From CAYQMF01 sp964418595 (GTDB lineage Bacteria > Planctomycetota > UBA1135 > UBA2386), in assembly GCA_964418595.1 (NCBI GenBank), contig CAYQMF010000052.1, positions 1 through 40,951 of the forward strand: 40,951 nt of DNA, in the 5' to 3' direction. Below, one piece after another: positions 24,911 to 33,895 of this stretch. The position numbers were made by a program, and so were the translations under genes. Each line of letters opens with the position of its first letter. The stretch's first letter is position 1. The notes beneath the pieces are model-generated. The model searched no databases. It was given only the letters and a program-made list of their open reading frames with translations, and was not told where the DNA came from.

Positions 24911-26464
24911 TCAACGCGGCGGCGACGCGCTGGTGACCACGAACGTGCGCACGGCGCTGCCGCGCATCGCGGCGGACGCTTCGCAGTGCGAGCGGTCGGC
25001 GAGCGCGCGCACGCGCCAGTGGACCTCGGTGCCGAGGGGGAGCGCGGCGAAGGTGTCGGCCGGCAGGGTCCAGGCGCTGGCCGTCGGGACGTTGCCCTGC
25101 GCGTCGAACGACGTGACGAGCACCCGGCCGTCGTCGCTCCACGCCGTGAGCACGAAGCCCGCGGCGCGCGGCGCGGCCTGCCACTCGAAGGTCGGCGGCG
25201 CGTCGACGACGGCCGCGTCGGCGGGCTGCAGGAGGTCGATCCCGCGCGCGATGCCTTCGCGCAGGTTGCCTTGGATCGCCGCGAAGCCGCTCGCCGTGGC
25301 GCGCGCGTGCGCCGGATCGAGCGCCGGGACGTAGGCCATCCACAGCACCGTGGCGCACGGCAGGAATGGCAACCACGCGCCGAGCGCCAGCGGCCACGGC
25401 GCGCGCCGGGGCATCAGCCAGCGCCAGAAACCCAGCAGGCCCACTGCGGTGACGACGAACATCGGTCCAGCGGCGAGCAGGAAGGCGCGGCCCGACATGC
25501 CGTCGGCCACGCCGGCCGCGTAGAGCGCCATGGTGCCCAGGCTGCACGAGAAGAACACGACGGCGACGCCCTTGTGCTGCGCCGCGAGCCGGATCGGGCC
25601 GACGAAGACGCCGAGGGCGGCGAGTGCGACGACGACCACGGTGCCGATGCACGGCAGCCACGGCGCGGGCACGGCCGCGTCGCCGAACTCACCCACGAAC
25701 GAGACCAGCAGCGCGAGCACGCCGCGACCCCCGGCCGGCACCGTGATCGCCGTCGGCGCCAACCCCCGGCCGAGCAGGAAGGCACCGAGCACCCACGCCG
25801 CGGCGGCGAAGGGTCGCGTTGCCCGGGTGGTGATCACCGCAAAGCCTGCGATCGCCGGCACGAACCAGGTGTGCGCGTCCGCCAGCGAAGCCAGCAGGAT
25901 CGCGAGGCCGAGGCCCGGCCCCTCGAGCGCGGTGAACCTTCCCCGGCGCGCGCCGCGGACGGCGAGCAGGAACGCGACGTGCGTCGCCACGGCGGTGAGG
26001 CTCCCCGCCCAGAGCGTGCCGTGGCTGAAGGCCCACTGCGGGACGCACGCGAGCAGCAGCACGGTGACCGTGGCGACCTCGGGTTCCGTGGCAAACGCGG
26101 TGCGGGCGAGGCCGTACGTCAGCGCGAGCGTCACCAACCCGAACAGCACCGACCAGAGTCGCAACACCCACAGCGCGCGTTGCTCGACCGACCCAGCGGG
26201 TTCGTCGGCGCCGTGCAGGTAGCGCAGCGCGCCCGGAGTGGGGGCCGCGCGCTCGATCGGTTCGAGATCCGTCGTGCCGAGCACGCGCAGCGTCACGCCG
26301 AGCACGGCGGCGTAGGGAGTACCCGGCGCGTGCCCCTGCGCGACCGCGACGGCCTCGCGCACGCGCGCCGCTTCTCCGGGAGCCTCGAGCGCCGGGGTGC
26401 GCATCAGGCAGAAGCCTGCGAGCAGCACGTGGCAGACGAAGGCGATCAGGAGGGCTTTGGGCAT
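24911..26464 (-). CDS. Polytopic membrane protein, GT-C-like, with C-terminal beta domain
   Basis: A 517-residue protein. The first helix (LLIAFVCHVLLAGFCLM) is followed by an extracytoplasmic loop with acidic residues (APGEAARVREAVAVAQG) and a TDLEPIERA stretch, then LWVLRLWSVLFGLVTLALTYGLAR and about ten more hydrophobic helices up to residue 400. This arrangement recalls GT-C (PMT/ArnT-like) lipid-linked-sugar glycosyltransferases, though the acidic motif is divergent. The last 100 residues form a soluble fibronectin-like domain (PPTFEWQAAPRAAGFVLTAW). The ATG at 26464 overlaps the methyltransferase stop by 19 bp, so the two genes are coupled. Assignment as a glycosyltransferase is tentative. 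Confidence 0.6.
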   Translation of the reverse strand: MPKALLIAFVCHVLLAGFCLMRTPALEAPGEAARVREAVAVAQGHAPGTPYAAVLGVTLRVLGTTDLEPIERAAPTPGALRYLHGADEPAGSVEQRALWVLRLWSVLFGLVTLALTYGLARTAFATEPEVATVTVLLLACVPQWAFSHGTLWAGSLTAVATHVAFLLAVRGARRGRFTALEGPGLGLAILLASLADAHTWFVPAIAGFAVITTRATRPFAAAAWVLGAFLLGRGLAPTAITVPAGGRGVLALLVSFVGEFGDAAVPAPWLPCIGTVVVVALAALGVFVGPIRLAAQHKGVAVVFFSCSLGTMALYAAGVADGMSGRAFLLAAGPMFVVTAVGLLGFWRWLMPRRAPWPLALGAWLPFLPCATVLWMAYVPALDPAHARATASGFAAIQGNLREGIARGIDLLQPADAAVVDAPPTFEWQAAPRAAGFVLTAWSDDGRVLVTSFDAQGNVPTASAWTLPADTFAALPLGTEVHWRVRALADRSHCEASAAMRGSAVRTFVVTSASPPR

Positions 26465-27210
26465 GCGGGGGCGGGCGACGCGACTGCCAGCAGCGATACG
26501 CCGATGGGCAGATCGTGGCGCGGCAGCCACCGCGACTCCACGGCGAAGAGCGCGAACAGCGCGCGGTCGAGGCCGAGCGGCGCGCGCATCGACAGGTCGG
26601 ACCTGCCGCTCGCGACCGTGCGCCGGAGGAACGGCCGCATCAACAGGCGCACCGCGAGCACCGGCAGGAAGAGGAGCATGTTGAAGTAGGTCGCGCGCTC
26701 GACCTTGAACCCCGCCTCGCGCAGCCGCGCCACGAGGTCACGCTTGCGGTAGCGACGGCGATGCTGCGAGAGCACGTCCTGACGGCCCCACAGCAGACCG
26801 AGCGCCGGCACGCTGATCAGCAGGCGGCCGTCCGGCCGGAGCAGGCGCCGGCACGCAGAGAGCGCCCTGGCGTCGTCGTCGAGGTGCTCGAGCACGTCGA
26901 GCGCGCAGATCACGTCGAAGGTCGCGTCGGCGAGCGGCGGCGCCGTGGCGTCACCGCACACCGCGCGCGCGCCGGCGGCCTGGCACGCGCGCAGGCTCGC
27001 CGCCTCGAGGTCCAGCACCACGACTTCGCCGCGGTCCTGCAGCACCGGCAGGTTGACCCCCGACCCCGGGCCGAGGTCGAGGATGCGACAGTCGCCGTCA
27101 CCGTTGCGCACGCCCAGGTGGTCGAGCAGCCGCGCAAAGATCGCGCGTCGCGCGCGGAACCACCAGTGGTCGGTGCCGGCGCGGTACTCCTGATGGACGC
27201 TCGGGCGCAC
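26446..27210 (-). CDS. Class I SAM-dependent methyltransferase
   Basis: A 254-residue cytoplasmic methyltransferase. The SAM-binding loop ILDLGPGSG is at residues 43-51, the acidic strand end at VVLDLEAASL, and motif IV-like ICALDVLEHLDDD follows, then LLRPDGRLLISVPAL. The C-terminal third is hydrophobic and basic (NMLLFLPVLAVRLLMRPFLRR), as in methyltransferases that act on polyprenyl-linked glycans. The start is GTG 27210, fixed by an in-frame TAG four codons upstream (27220-27222). It is 9 bp after the GT2 gene and overlaps the next membrane protein gene, which supports a surface-glycan or lipid-carrier role. Confidence 0.85.
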   Translation of the reverse strand: MRPSVHQEYRAGTDHWWFRARRAIFARLLDHLGVRNGDGDCRILDLGPGSGVNLPVLQDRGEVVVLDLEAASLRACQAAGARAVCGDATAPPLADATFDVICALDVLEHLDDDARALSACRRLLRPDGRLLISVPALGLLWGRQDVLSQHRRRYRKRDLVARLREAGFKVERATYFNMLLFLPVLAVRLLMRPFLRRTVASGRSDLSMRAPLGLDRALFALFAVESRWLPRHDLPIGVSLLAVASPAPACPKPS

Positions 27211-27219
27211 CGCTCGGGT

Positions 27220-28002
27220 CTAGCGCTCGGCGGGAGAGGTGGCCGCCGGCTGCGCGTTGGGCGCCGGTTTGCGTCCGAAGTGGATGCGGAACCACATGCG
27301 TGCCACGGTCCACAAGGTCTTGGGGATGTGGCTCGCGCGCACCGACGTGGTGCCCGCGGTGCGCGGGTAGTGGCGCACGCCCTTCTCGGTGGTGCGCACG
27401 CCCATCCGCGAGATGCGCGCGACCATCTCGGTGTCGATGAAGAAGTCGGTGCTCTCGAGTTCCAGGCGCTCGTTGACGGCACGCGTGAACAGCTTGAAGG
27501 CGCAGTCGACGTCGCGGACCTTCACGCGGAACAGCACGCGCACGAGCCGGTTGTAGGTCCACGACAGCAGGCAGCGGAGCACCGAGTCGTAGCGGTACAC
27601 GCGGTAGCCGAACACCGCGTCGGCGCCGTGCGTCGGATCGCCGTCCGGTCCCTTGAGCAACGGCATCGCGTCGCGGATCTCGCGCACGTCGAACTGGTTG
27701 TCCGAGTCGGTGTAGAACACGACGTCGTGACGCGCCGCCTTGAAGCCGTCGGCGAGGGTGCGGCCGTAGCCGTGGTTGGTCGGGTGCACGAGCATGCGCA
27801 CGTGCGGGTCGGCGTCGATCATCCGCTGCACGATGGCGCCGGTCTGGTCGCGCGAGCCGTCGTTGACGACGATGACCTCGTATTCGGTGAAGTACTCGCG
27901 CAGGAACTCGAGGCAGGCGGTGACCTGACGCTCGATGTTCTCCTCCTCGTTGTAGGCGGGGAGGATCACCGACAGGGACTGCTGGAAGCGGCGCTTGGCC
28001 AT
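27220..28002 (-). CDS. GT2 glycosyltransferase, polyprenol-phosphate-sugar synthase type
   Basis: A 260-residue GT-A enzyme. Motifs are SVILPAYNEEENI (11-23), VVNDGSRD (46-52), HGYGRTLADGFKAA, the DxD metal site DSD at 99-101 (TDSDNQFD) and VRDVDCAFKLFTR. This is the pattern of dolichol/undecaprenyl-phosphate mannosyl- or glucosyltransferases that load a sugar on a lipid carrier at the cytoplasmic face. There is no C-terminal transmembrane pair. It heads a leftward group (GT2, methyltransferase, GT-C-like protein, S41-like protein), and its product could be the donor for the GT-C-like protein. The start is ATG 28002. Confidence 0.88.
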   Translation of the reverse strand: MAKRRFQQSLSVILPAYNEEENIERQVTACLEFLREYFTEYEVIVVNDGSRDQTGAIVQRMIDADPHVRMLVHPTNHGYGRTLADGFKAARHDVVFYTDSDNQFDVREIRDAMPLLKGPDGDPTHGADAVFGYRVYRYDSVLRCLLSWTYNRLVRVLFRVKVRDVDCAFKLFTRAVNERLELESTDFFIDTEMVARISRMGVRTTEKGVRHYPRTAGTTSVRASHIPKTLWTVARMWFRIHFGRKPAPNAQPAATSPAER

Positions 28003-28085
28003 CGCGGGGCGGGGAGTCTAGCTGGCTTCGTCGGCACGTTGCCATCGCCAGCCTGAGTCCCGTCGCTAAGATCGCGCGCCTCCGC

Positions 28086-28808
28086 ATGGATCGACTCCTC
28101 CGCACTGCGCTCCTCTCCACCGTGTGCCTCGTCGTGGCCTGCCACGCGCCCGCCCCGGCCGAGACGCCAAAGCCGATCCCGGAGGACAGCGTCAAGCCGG
28201 GGATCAACGACGACTTCCTGGCGCCGGAGCTGGAGGTGGCGAAGTTCGAGCAGCGGTTCGAGACCGAGAGCCGCGAGATCTTCGCGCAGCGGGCGAAGAT
28301 CGCCGGCCTCGTCGGCTTGCGCCCCGGGATGCGCGTGGCGGACGTGGGCGCGGGGACCGGGCTCTTCGTGTGGATGTTCGCGGCGAAGGTGGGGGACACC
28401 GGGCGCGTGTTCGCGGTGGACATCGCCAAGAACTTCGTCGCGCACATCGACGCGCAGGCGAGGCAGCGCAAGGTCGGCAACGTCACCCCCGTGCAGTGCG
28501 GCGAGAAGTCGGTGGACCTGAAGCCGGCCAGCGTCGACCTCGTGTTCGCCTGCGACACGTACCACCACTTCGAGTACCCGCGCAACACGCTGGCTTCGAT
28601 CCACGCCGCGCTCGTGCCGGGCGGCGAGTTCGTGGTGGTCGACTTCATCCGCATCCCCGGCGTGTCGCGCGAGTGGGTCCTGAACCACGTGCGCGCCGGC
28701 CAGGAGGTCGTCACCGCCGAGATCGAGGCGGCGGGCTTCGTGAAGGTGCGCGACGAGGACTCCTCCTTCCTGAAGGAGAACTACATCATGCGCTTCCAGA
28801 AGAAGTGA
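28086..28808 (+). CDS. Exported lipoprotein with a class I methyltransferase domain
   Basis: A 240-residue protein. The N-terminus MDRLLRTALLSTVCLVVAC is a clear lipoprotein signal with lipobox VVAC and lipidation at Cys19. A short linker leads to an apparently intact UbiE-like SAM-methyltransferase fold: RVADVGAGTGLFVWMFA (SAM loop DVGAGTG at 86-92), VFAVDIAKNFVAHID, LVFACDTYHHFEYP and LVPGGEFVVVDFIRIPG. This combination is odd because SAM is cytoplasmic. Secreted methyltransferase-fold proteins do occur in some bacteria, but the activity is unproven. An in-frame cytosolic start after the signal is not evident. Its stop overlaps the permease start (GTGA, 28805-28808). Confidence 0.85.
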   Translation: MDRLLRTALLSTVCLVVACHAPAPAETPKPIPEDSVKPGINDDFLAPELEVAKFEQRFETESREIFAQRAKIAGLVGLRPGMRVADVGAGTGLFVWMFAAKVGDTGRVFAVDIAKNFVAHIDAQARQRKVGNVTPVQCGEKSVDLKPASVDLVFACDTYHHFEYPRNTLASIHAALVPGGEFVVVDFIRIPGVSREWVLNHVRAGQEVVTAEIEAAGFVKVRDEDSSFLKENYIMRFQKK

Positions 28809-30097
28809 GCGAGGCCGGCAAGACGCTGGGCTGGCGCAGCGTCACGGCGCTGGTCGCCGCCAACATGATCGGCGCCGGCGTGTTCACGACGTCGGGGTGG
28901 GCGCTCGGCGACCTGGGCTCGCGCGGCGCGGTGCTGCTCGCGTGGGTGGTGGGCGGCGTGATCGCCGTGCTCGGCGCGCTCAGCTACGGCGCGCTCGCCG
29001 TGCGCTTCCCGCGCTCCGGCGGCGAGTACGAGTTCCTGAGTCGCACCCTGCATCCGGCGGCCGGGGTGGTCGCGGGCTTCGTGTCGCTGCTCGCCGGGTT
29101 CAGCGCGCCGATCGCGGTCGCCGCGCACGCGCTGGAGAAGTACTCCTTCCCGTTGTTCGGTGCCGCCGCGCCGTCCTGGCCGTGGCTCGGCACCGCGACG
29201 ATCCTGCTGGCGGCGCTCGCGCACGGCAGGAAGGTCGCCCTGGGCGCCCGCGTGCAGGACGCGGTCGTGCTCGCCAAGGCAGCTCTCATCGCCATCCTGC
29301 TCGCGCTCGGTGCGCGTGCGGTCTTCGGCGGCGCTGCGACCGCAGGCACGGTGCCGGGTGTCACGTTCACCTGGTCGGCGTTCGCGGTCACGTCGCTGTG
29401 GGTGTACCTGTCGTACTCCGGCTGGAACGCCGCGGTCTACGTGGCTTCCGAGGTACGCGATGCGCGGCGCACGGTGCCGAGCGCCATGCTCGCGGGCACC
29501 CTGCTCGTGGCCGTCGCGTACGTGGCGCTCAACGCGGTGTTCGTGTACGCGGTGCCGGCGGCGGAGCTCGCGGGCAAGCCGGAGGTCGCGCTGGTCGCGG
29601 CCGGGGCTCTGCTCGGCCGCCCCGGCGAGATCTTCGCGGGCACGATCGTCGCCGTTGCGCTCGTGACCTCGATCACGGCCATGCTCATGGCCGGGCCGCG
29701 CGTGTACGCGCGCATGGCGGAGGACGGCGCGCTCCCGGCGTGGTTTGCGCGCACGTCCGCGGACGGCGCGCCGCGCCCGGCGATCGCCTTGCAGGCGGCG
29801 CTGGCGCTGGCCTTCCTGTGGAGCGCGACCCTCCAGGAGTTGATGACCTACATCGGCTGGACGCTGAGCCTGTCCGCGGCGGCGACGGTCGTCGGTCTGC
29901 TCGTGTTGCGCCGGCGCGAAGGGGCGGACGCGATCGAGGTGCGGGGTGGGGCGCTGGTGCCCGCGGCGTTCGTGGCGGTGGTCGTGTGGTTCGCGGTGGC
30001 GAGCTTCGCGCAGGCGCCGCGGCAGTCGGGCCTGGGCCTCGCCACGATCGTGGTCGGGCTGGTCGGGGCCGTGTTCTGGTCGCGAGGACCACGCTGA
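28805..30097 (+). CDS. APC-superfamily amino-acid permease
   Basis: A 430-residue transporter with about 12 transmembrane helices. The APC signature region is at the N-terminus: SVTALVAANMIGAGVFTTSG (helix 1 with the unwound GAG motif), then GALSYGALAVRFPRSGGEY. Later family features are WVYLSYSGWNAAVYVASEVRD and GPRVYARMAEDGALPAWF. It imports or exchanges an amino acid or a related amine; the substrate is not readable. The GTG start at 28805-28807 overlaps the stop of the exported methyltransferase gene, so the two are translationally coupled. The spermidine-synthase-like gene follows after 61 bp. Confidence 0.88.
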   Translation: MSEAGKTLGWRSVTALVAANMIGAGVFTTSGWALGDLGSRGAVLLAWVVGGVIAVLGALSYGALAVRFPRSGGEYEFLSRTLHPAAGVVAGFVSLLAGFSAPIAVAAHALEKYSFPLFGAAAPSWPWLGTATILLAALAHGRKVALGARVQDAVVLAKAALIAILLALGARAVFGGAATAGTVPGVTFTWSAFAVTSLWVYLSYSGWNAAVYVASEVRDARRTVPSAMLAGTLLVAVAYVALNAVFVYAVPAAELAGKPEVALVAAGALLGRPGEIFAGTIVAVALVTSITAMLMAGPRVYARMAEDGALPAWFARTSADGAPRPAIALQAALALAFLWSATLQELMTYIGWTLSLSAAATVVGLLVLRRREGADAIEVRGGALVPAAFVAVVVWFAVASFAQAPRQSGLGLATIVVGLVGAVFWSRGPR

Positions 30098-30158
30098 TCT
30101 TCCGATGCACGGGTTCCGCGCTTGTCCGTGGCGCGCCACCCGCTAATCGAGACGCCCG

Positions 30159-32480
30159 ATGTACCCGCCCGACGCCGCTGATCGACCCGCGCCGCGCCTG
30201 CTCCTGGCGATCGCGCTCGCGTCGTTCGCGGTGCTGTTCTTCCAGATCGCGATCACGCGCGTGCTCTCCGTGGTGCTCTGGTACCACTGGGCGTTCCTGT
30301 CGATCTCGCTGGCGATGCTCGGCCTCGGCGCGCCCGGCGTGTGGTTCGCGCTGCGCCCGCCGAAGGCGACGCTCCTGCCGCGCCTGCTCCTGCTGGGCGG
30401 GCTGGCGGTGCCGGGGTCGGTGATGGCGCTATTGTGGCTCGGCAACCGGTTCGGGGCGTGGACCGTGCTGCCGGCGATGGCGTGCCTGCTCGTGCCGATG
30501 CTCCTGCTCGGCGCGGCGGTGTGCCAGTTATTGCTGGCGGCGAAGGGCGGATCGATCGGGCGGATGTACGGCGCCGACCTCCTGGGTGCGTCGGTGGCGG
30601 CCGCGGCAGTGCTGCCGGCGCTCAGCTTCCTGCCCACGCCGGAGGCCGCGGGGTTGCTGGGGCTGCTGCCGATCGCTGCGGCGCTGTTCGTGGGCGGCGG
30701 AAGGGCCGTGGTCGCGGTCGCCGCCACCTTGGTGATCGCGCTGGTCGCGTGGCGTGCGCCGTTCGCGGTGCGTGGCACCAAGGCCTACGACGAGCGCGCG
30801 CTCGCGCCGGCCTACGTGCGCTGGACGCCGACGGCGCGGCTCGCGTTCTTCGGCGGCGAGGCCTTCTTGCGCGGACCGCAACACGGCTTCGGCTGGGGCT
30901 TCGGCGACAAGGCGCCGAAGGTCGACGCGGAGCAGTACTGGATGGAGCAGGACGCCAGCGCCGGCACGCCGATCACACGCTTCGACGGCGACGTGACCGA
31001 CATGTCGGAGCTCGAGCACCTGCGCTTCGATGTCACGAGCGTCGCCTACCAGGTGCGGCCGCCGCGGCGCGTGGCGGTCATCGGCGCCGGCGGCGGCCGC
31101 GACGTGCTCACCGCGCTGCAGGCCGGGGCGAAGGACGTCGACGCGGTCGAGCTGAACGCCGGCGTCGTCGAGACCGTGTCGGGGCGCTTCAAGGAGTTCT
31201 CCGGCGACGTGTACCACGCGCCGGGGGTACACGCGACGGTGAGCGAGGGGCGGGCGTTCCTCACCCGATCGCGCGGCGACTACGACCTCATCCAGATCTC
31301 GCTCATCGACTCGTGGGCGGCGACCGCGGCCGGGGCCTACTCGCTCGCCGAGAACAACCTCTACACGCTGGAGGCGTACCGCCTGTACCTCGCGCGGCTC
31401 GCGCCCGACGGCGTGATCTCGACGAGCCGCTGGATCCTCGGCGACCACTCGCTCGAACTGTTCCGGCTCCTGTTCCTCAACCAGCGCGCGCTGCGCGAGG
31501 CGGGCGTGGTGGATCCCGAGGCGCACACGCTGGTGGTGCGCGGCGGGCAGGTGGCGACGCTGGTCACGAGCAGGCGGGCGTTCACGGCGGGCGAGCTGAC
31601 GCGGACGCGCGAGGTGTGCGCGGAGCGGGGCTTCCACCTCCTGTTCCCGGCACCGCCAAAGCCCGAGCAGGCCACCGACGTGCCGACGCTCCTCGCCAAC
31701 GGCCCCGCGGCGCTCGAGGCGTTCGGCGTGCTGATGACGCCGCCCACCGACGACGCGCCCTTCTTCTTCCAGTCGCTGCCGGTGCTCGGCACCTTCGACA
31801 CCGAGTTCGCGCGCGGCTTCGGGGTGAACGCCATGTCGGTGCGCGCCCTGCAGTGGCTGATGGTGGCGCTGCTCGTGGCGAGCGCGGTGCTGTTCTTCCT
31901 GCCGTTCGTGCTCGCGCGTGCGTTGCCGCGCGGTGCGTCGTTCTGGCGCGGGAGCGGCTACTTCGCGGCGATCGGGCTCGCGTTCATGTTCGTCGAGGTG
32001 CCGTGGCTGCAGCGCTTCGTGCTGTTCCTCGGCCATCCGAGCGTCGCCGCCACCGTCGTCATCGGCGCCCTCCTCCTGGGCGCGGGCGTCGGCGCGATGG
32101 CATCGTCGCGCGTCGGTCTGGCGCGCGGGTTGCGCTGGTGGTGGGTCGTGCCCGCGGTGGTCGCCGCCGGCAACGTCGGCCTGCCGGCGCTGTTCGCGGC
32201 GACGCTGGGCGCCGAGCTGCCGGTGCGCATCGCGATCGCCGTCGTGTGCCTGCTGCCCGTGGGTTTCCTGCTCGGCCACTTCTTCCCCCTCGGCATGCAG
32301 CGCTTCGGCGACGCCAACAAGGCGTGGTACTGGGCGCTCAACGGCGCGTTCAGCGTGCTCGCGAGCGCGTGCTCGTTGGCGCTCGCGATGGCGTTCGGCT
32401 TCGGCGCCGTGGCGTGGGGGGGCGTGGTCGCCTACGTGCTCGCCGGGTTGTTGCTCGGGGGTGATCGTCGCGCGGGCTGA
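30159..32480 (+). CDS. Membrane-embedded spermidine-synthase-like protein
   Basis: A 773-residue protein in three parts. Residues 15-205 hold six or seven transmembrane helices (for example LLLAIALASFAVLFFQIAIT). Residues about 230-560 form a soluble spermidine-synthase/methyltransferase-like domain with the SAM-type loop VAVIGAGGGRDVLTALQAG near residue 305, the acidic residue in DAVELNA, and the block YDLIQISLIDSWAATAAGAY then LAENNLYTLEAYR. Residues about 560-770 hold six or more further helices (FAAIGLAFMFVEVPWLQRF and later LPVGFLLGHFFPLGMQ). This is the known class of large spermidine-synthase-like membrane proteins, whose reaction is not established. The start is ATG 30159. Confidence 0.88.
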   Translation: MYPPDAADRPAPRLLLAIALASFAVLFFQIAITRVLSVVLWYHWAFLSISLAMLGLGAPGVWFALRPPKATLLPRLLLLGGLAVPGSVMALLWLGNRFGAWTVLPAMACLLVPMLLLGAAVCQLLLAAKGGSIGRMYGADLLGASVAAAAVLPALSFLPTPEAAGLLGLLPIAAALFVGGGRAVVAVAATLVIALVAWRAPFAVRGTKAYDERALAPAYVRWTPTARLAFFGGEAFLRGPQHGFGWGFGDKAPKVDAEQYWMEQDASAGTPITRFDGDVTDMSELEHLRFDVTSVAYQVRPPRRVAVIGAGGGRDVLTALQAGAKDVDAVELNAGVVETVSGRFKEFSGDVYHAPGVHATVSEGRAFLTRSRGDYDLIQISLIDSWAATAAGAYSLAENNLYTLEAYRLYLARLAPDGVISTSRWILGDHSLELFRLLFLNQRALREAGVVDPEAHTLVVRGGQVATLVTSRRAFTAGELTRTREVCAERGFHLLFPAPPKPEQATDVPTLLANGPAALEAFGVLMTPPTDDAPFFFQSLPVLGTFDTEFARGFGVNAMSVRALQWLMVALLVASAVLFFLPFVLARALPRGASFWRGSGYFAAIGLAFMFVEVPWLQRFVLFLGHPSVAATVVIGALLLGAGVGAMASSRVGLARGLRWWWVVPAVVAAGNVGLPALFAATLGAELPVRIAIAVVCLLPVGFLLGHFFPLGMQRFGDANKAWYWALNGAFSVLASACSLALAMAFGFGAVAWGGVVAYVLAGLLLGGDRRAG

Positions 32481-32533
32481 CGCGCGGCGTCAGCCTCTCG
32501 ATGTGGTCGACGGCGTGCCCTTCGCCGCTGCCT

Positions 32534-33289
32534 TCACGCGTCCGTGTGTTCCAGTAGCTCGGCAACCTTGACCAGCGCGGATCGCAGGCGCGGGATGAGT
32601 CCCTCGAGCTCGTCCAGGGGCAGGATCGGCGCCAGTTCCTGGCGCAGCGCATCCTGAGTCAGGGCTTCCGCCGCCGCGCGCAGCTCGGCGGCCAGTTCGC
32701 CGCGGGTCATCTTCGAGCGAGAGCGCAGGCGCGGGAGCCGCGACTCGATCCTGGCCAGGCGCGCGTCGAGGGCGTCGAGGTCCGGCGTCTCCCCGAGTCG
32801 ACTCGTGAGGAAGTAGCAGTCGTAGAGGTCGCGAAGCAGGCGTCGCTCGTTCCAGGCCGCCAGTTTGTGGGCGAGAGCATGGTTGAGCGCCATGACGCGG
32901 ACGATGCGCGACGGCTGGCCCTGCGCAGTGGCGAATCCGGCAGTGGGCACGGCAGTCGTCGGGCACGCCTGCGCGACATTGGCCTCGATCTGGATCGCCG
33001 CCGCGTCGACGCGGACTCTGGCGCGCAGCATCTTGGAGTGCGTTGCGACTTCCACGCCGGCACCCTCGATCTCCGCCAGCACTCGTTCGATCCGCGCTCG
33101 GATCTCGTTCTTCGAACGGAACGGCGCGAACACGTAGTCGATGTCCGTCGTCGAGCGCGGACAGTCGAAGAGGCGCAGCGCGAGGCCGCCCTTGATGATC
33201 GCGTGCTCCTCGAAGGCCTCTGCGAACCGATGCATCACCCAGAGGAAGAGGCCATCCGGCGTGGCGGGACGCTTCAGGGGTACGGTCAT
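32534..33289 (-). CDS. abiEii: AbiEii-type nucleotidyltransferase toxin
   Basis: A 251-residue protein of the AbiEii/AbiGii (DUF1814) nucleotidyltransferase family. The polymerase-beta-type core is AIIKGGLALRLFDCPRSTTD with KGG at 33-35 and the metal Asp residues at 49 and 51 (TTDIDY). The RDLYDCYFL motif and a C-terminal helical region complete the domain. In characterised type IV systems AbiEii is a GTP-dependent toxin restrained by the AbiEi antitoxin, and some confer abortive phage resistance. The ATG at 33287-33289 overlaps the antitoxin stop (ATGA), as is usual for the pair. Some relatives are general nucleotidyltransferases, so toxicity is not proven. Confidence 0.8.
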   Translation of the reverse strand: MTVPLKRPATPDGLFLWVMHRFAEAFEEHAIIKGGLALRLFDCPRSTTDIDYVFAPFRSKNEIRARIERVLAEIEGAGVEVATHSKMLRARVRVDAAAIQIEANVAQACPTTAVPTAGFATAQGQPSRIVRVMALNHALAHKLAAWNERRLLRDLYDCYFLTSRLGETPDLDALDARLARIESRLPRLRSRSKMTRGELAAELRAAAEALTQDALRQELAPILPLDELEGLIPRLRSALVKVAELLEHTDA

Positions 33290-33885
33290 CGTTGCGTGAG
33301 GATCCCCATCGCGAACGCGACGAACTTCGGATTGCGGTAGCGACGCAAGTAGTCGTCGAGCTTGCGCCGGTCGAGCTTGTCGAAGGCGATCCCGGAGTGG
33401 ATGTCGAACGGGTAGCGTCGGCCGCGGAGGTGGAAGTAGAGGACGTCGAGGACGGCCTTCTCGGCGTCGGCGAACTGCACGCCGTCGACCGGGGCGTGCC
33501 CGAAATCGAGGTGCGGCGCGATGCTCACGTGCACGATCTCGTACCCCAGCGCCGTGTAGGTGCGGGAACGACCGACCTTGGCCGCCACGACCTGATTGAT
33601 CGGACGGGTACCGATCAGGAGTCCGGCCGCCAGCACGTTGCCGAAGCTGACGTACGATCGCGGCGCGAGGCGCTGGCTGAGCGTGGGCGGATCGAAGTGC
33701 TCGGTCACGTACCAGCCCCGGCAGAAGCGGCGCAGCGTGTGGGCGTCCTCGAGTGCGCGGACGCGGCGCACGAAAGCCGCAGGGTGGCTCTCAGCGAGCA
33801 GCGACTGCAGGTCGGCCTTCGAGAAGACGCCTCGTTGGCGGGCTGCGACCCGCTGCACGGCGCGGGGGTCACGGGCCAGATTCAT
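33286..33885 (-). CDS. abiEi: AbiEi-type antitoxin/regulator
   Basis: A 199-residue protein. Residues 5-65 form a winged-helix domain (VQRVAARQRGVFSKADLQSL and LRRFCRGWYV), followed by the AbiEi C-terminal domain (APRSYVSFGNVLAAGLL, GTRPINQVVAAK, ALGYEIVHVSIAPH, ADAEKAVLDVLYFHLRGR). AbiEi proteins neutralise AbiEii and repress their own operon. The start ATG 33885 is preferred over an in-frame ATG at 33945 because the latter would start upstream of the predicted promoter and the winged helix begins here. It overlaps abiEii by four bases. Confidence 0.75.
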   Translation of the reverse strand: MNLARDPRAVQRVAARQRGVFSKADLQSLLAESHPAAFVRRVRALEDAHTLRRFCRGWYVTEHFDPPTLSQRLAPRSYVSFGNVLAAGLLIGTRPINQVVAAKVGRSRTYTALGYEIVHVSIAPHLDFGHAPVDGVQFADAEKAVLDVLYFHLRGRRYPFDIHSGIAFDKLDRRKLDDYLRRYRNPKFVAFAMGILTQR

Positions 33886-33895
33886 ACGGACGGAA

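Noticed and set aside
30341..32464. Long overlapping frames on both strands within the spermidine-synthase-like gene
   Set aside because: Low-complexity Arg/Gly/Ala translations; the 30159-32480 frame shows clear membrane helices and SAM motifs.
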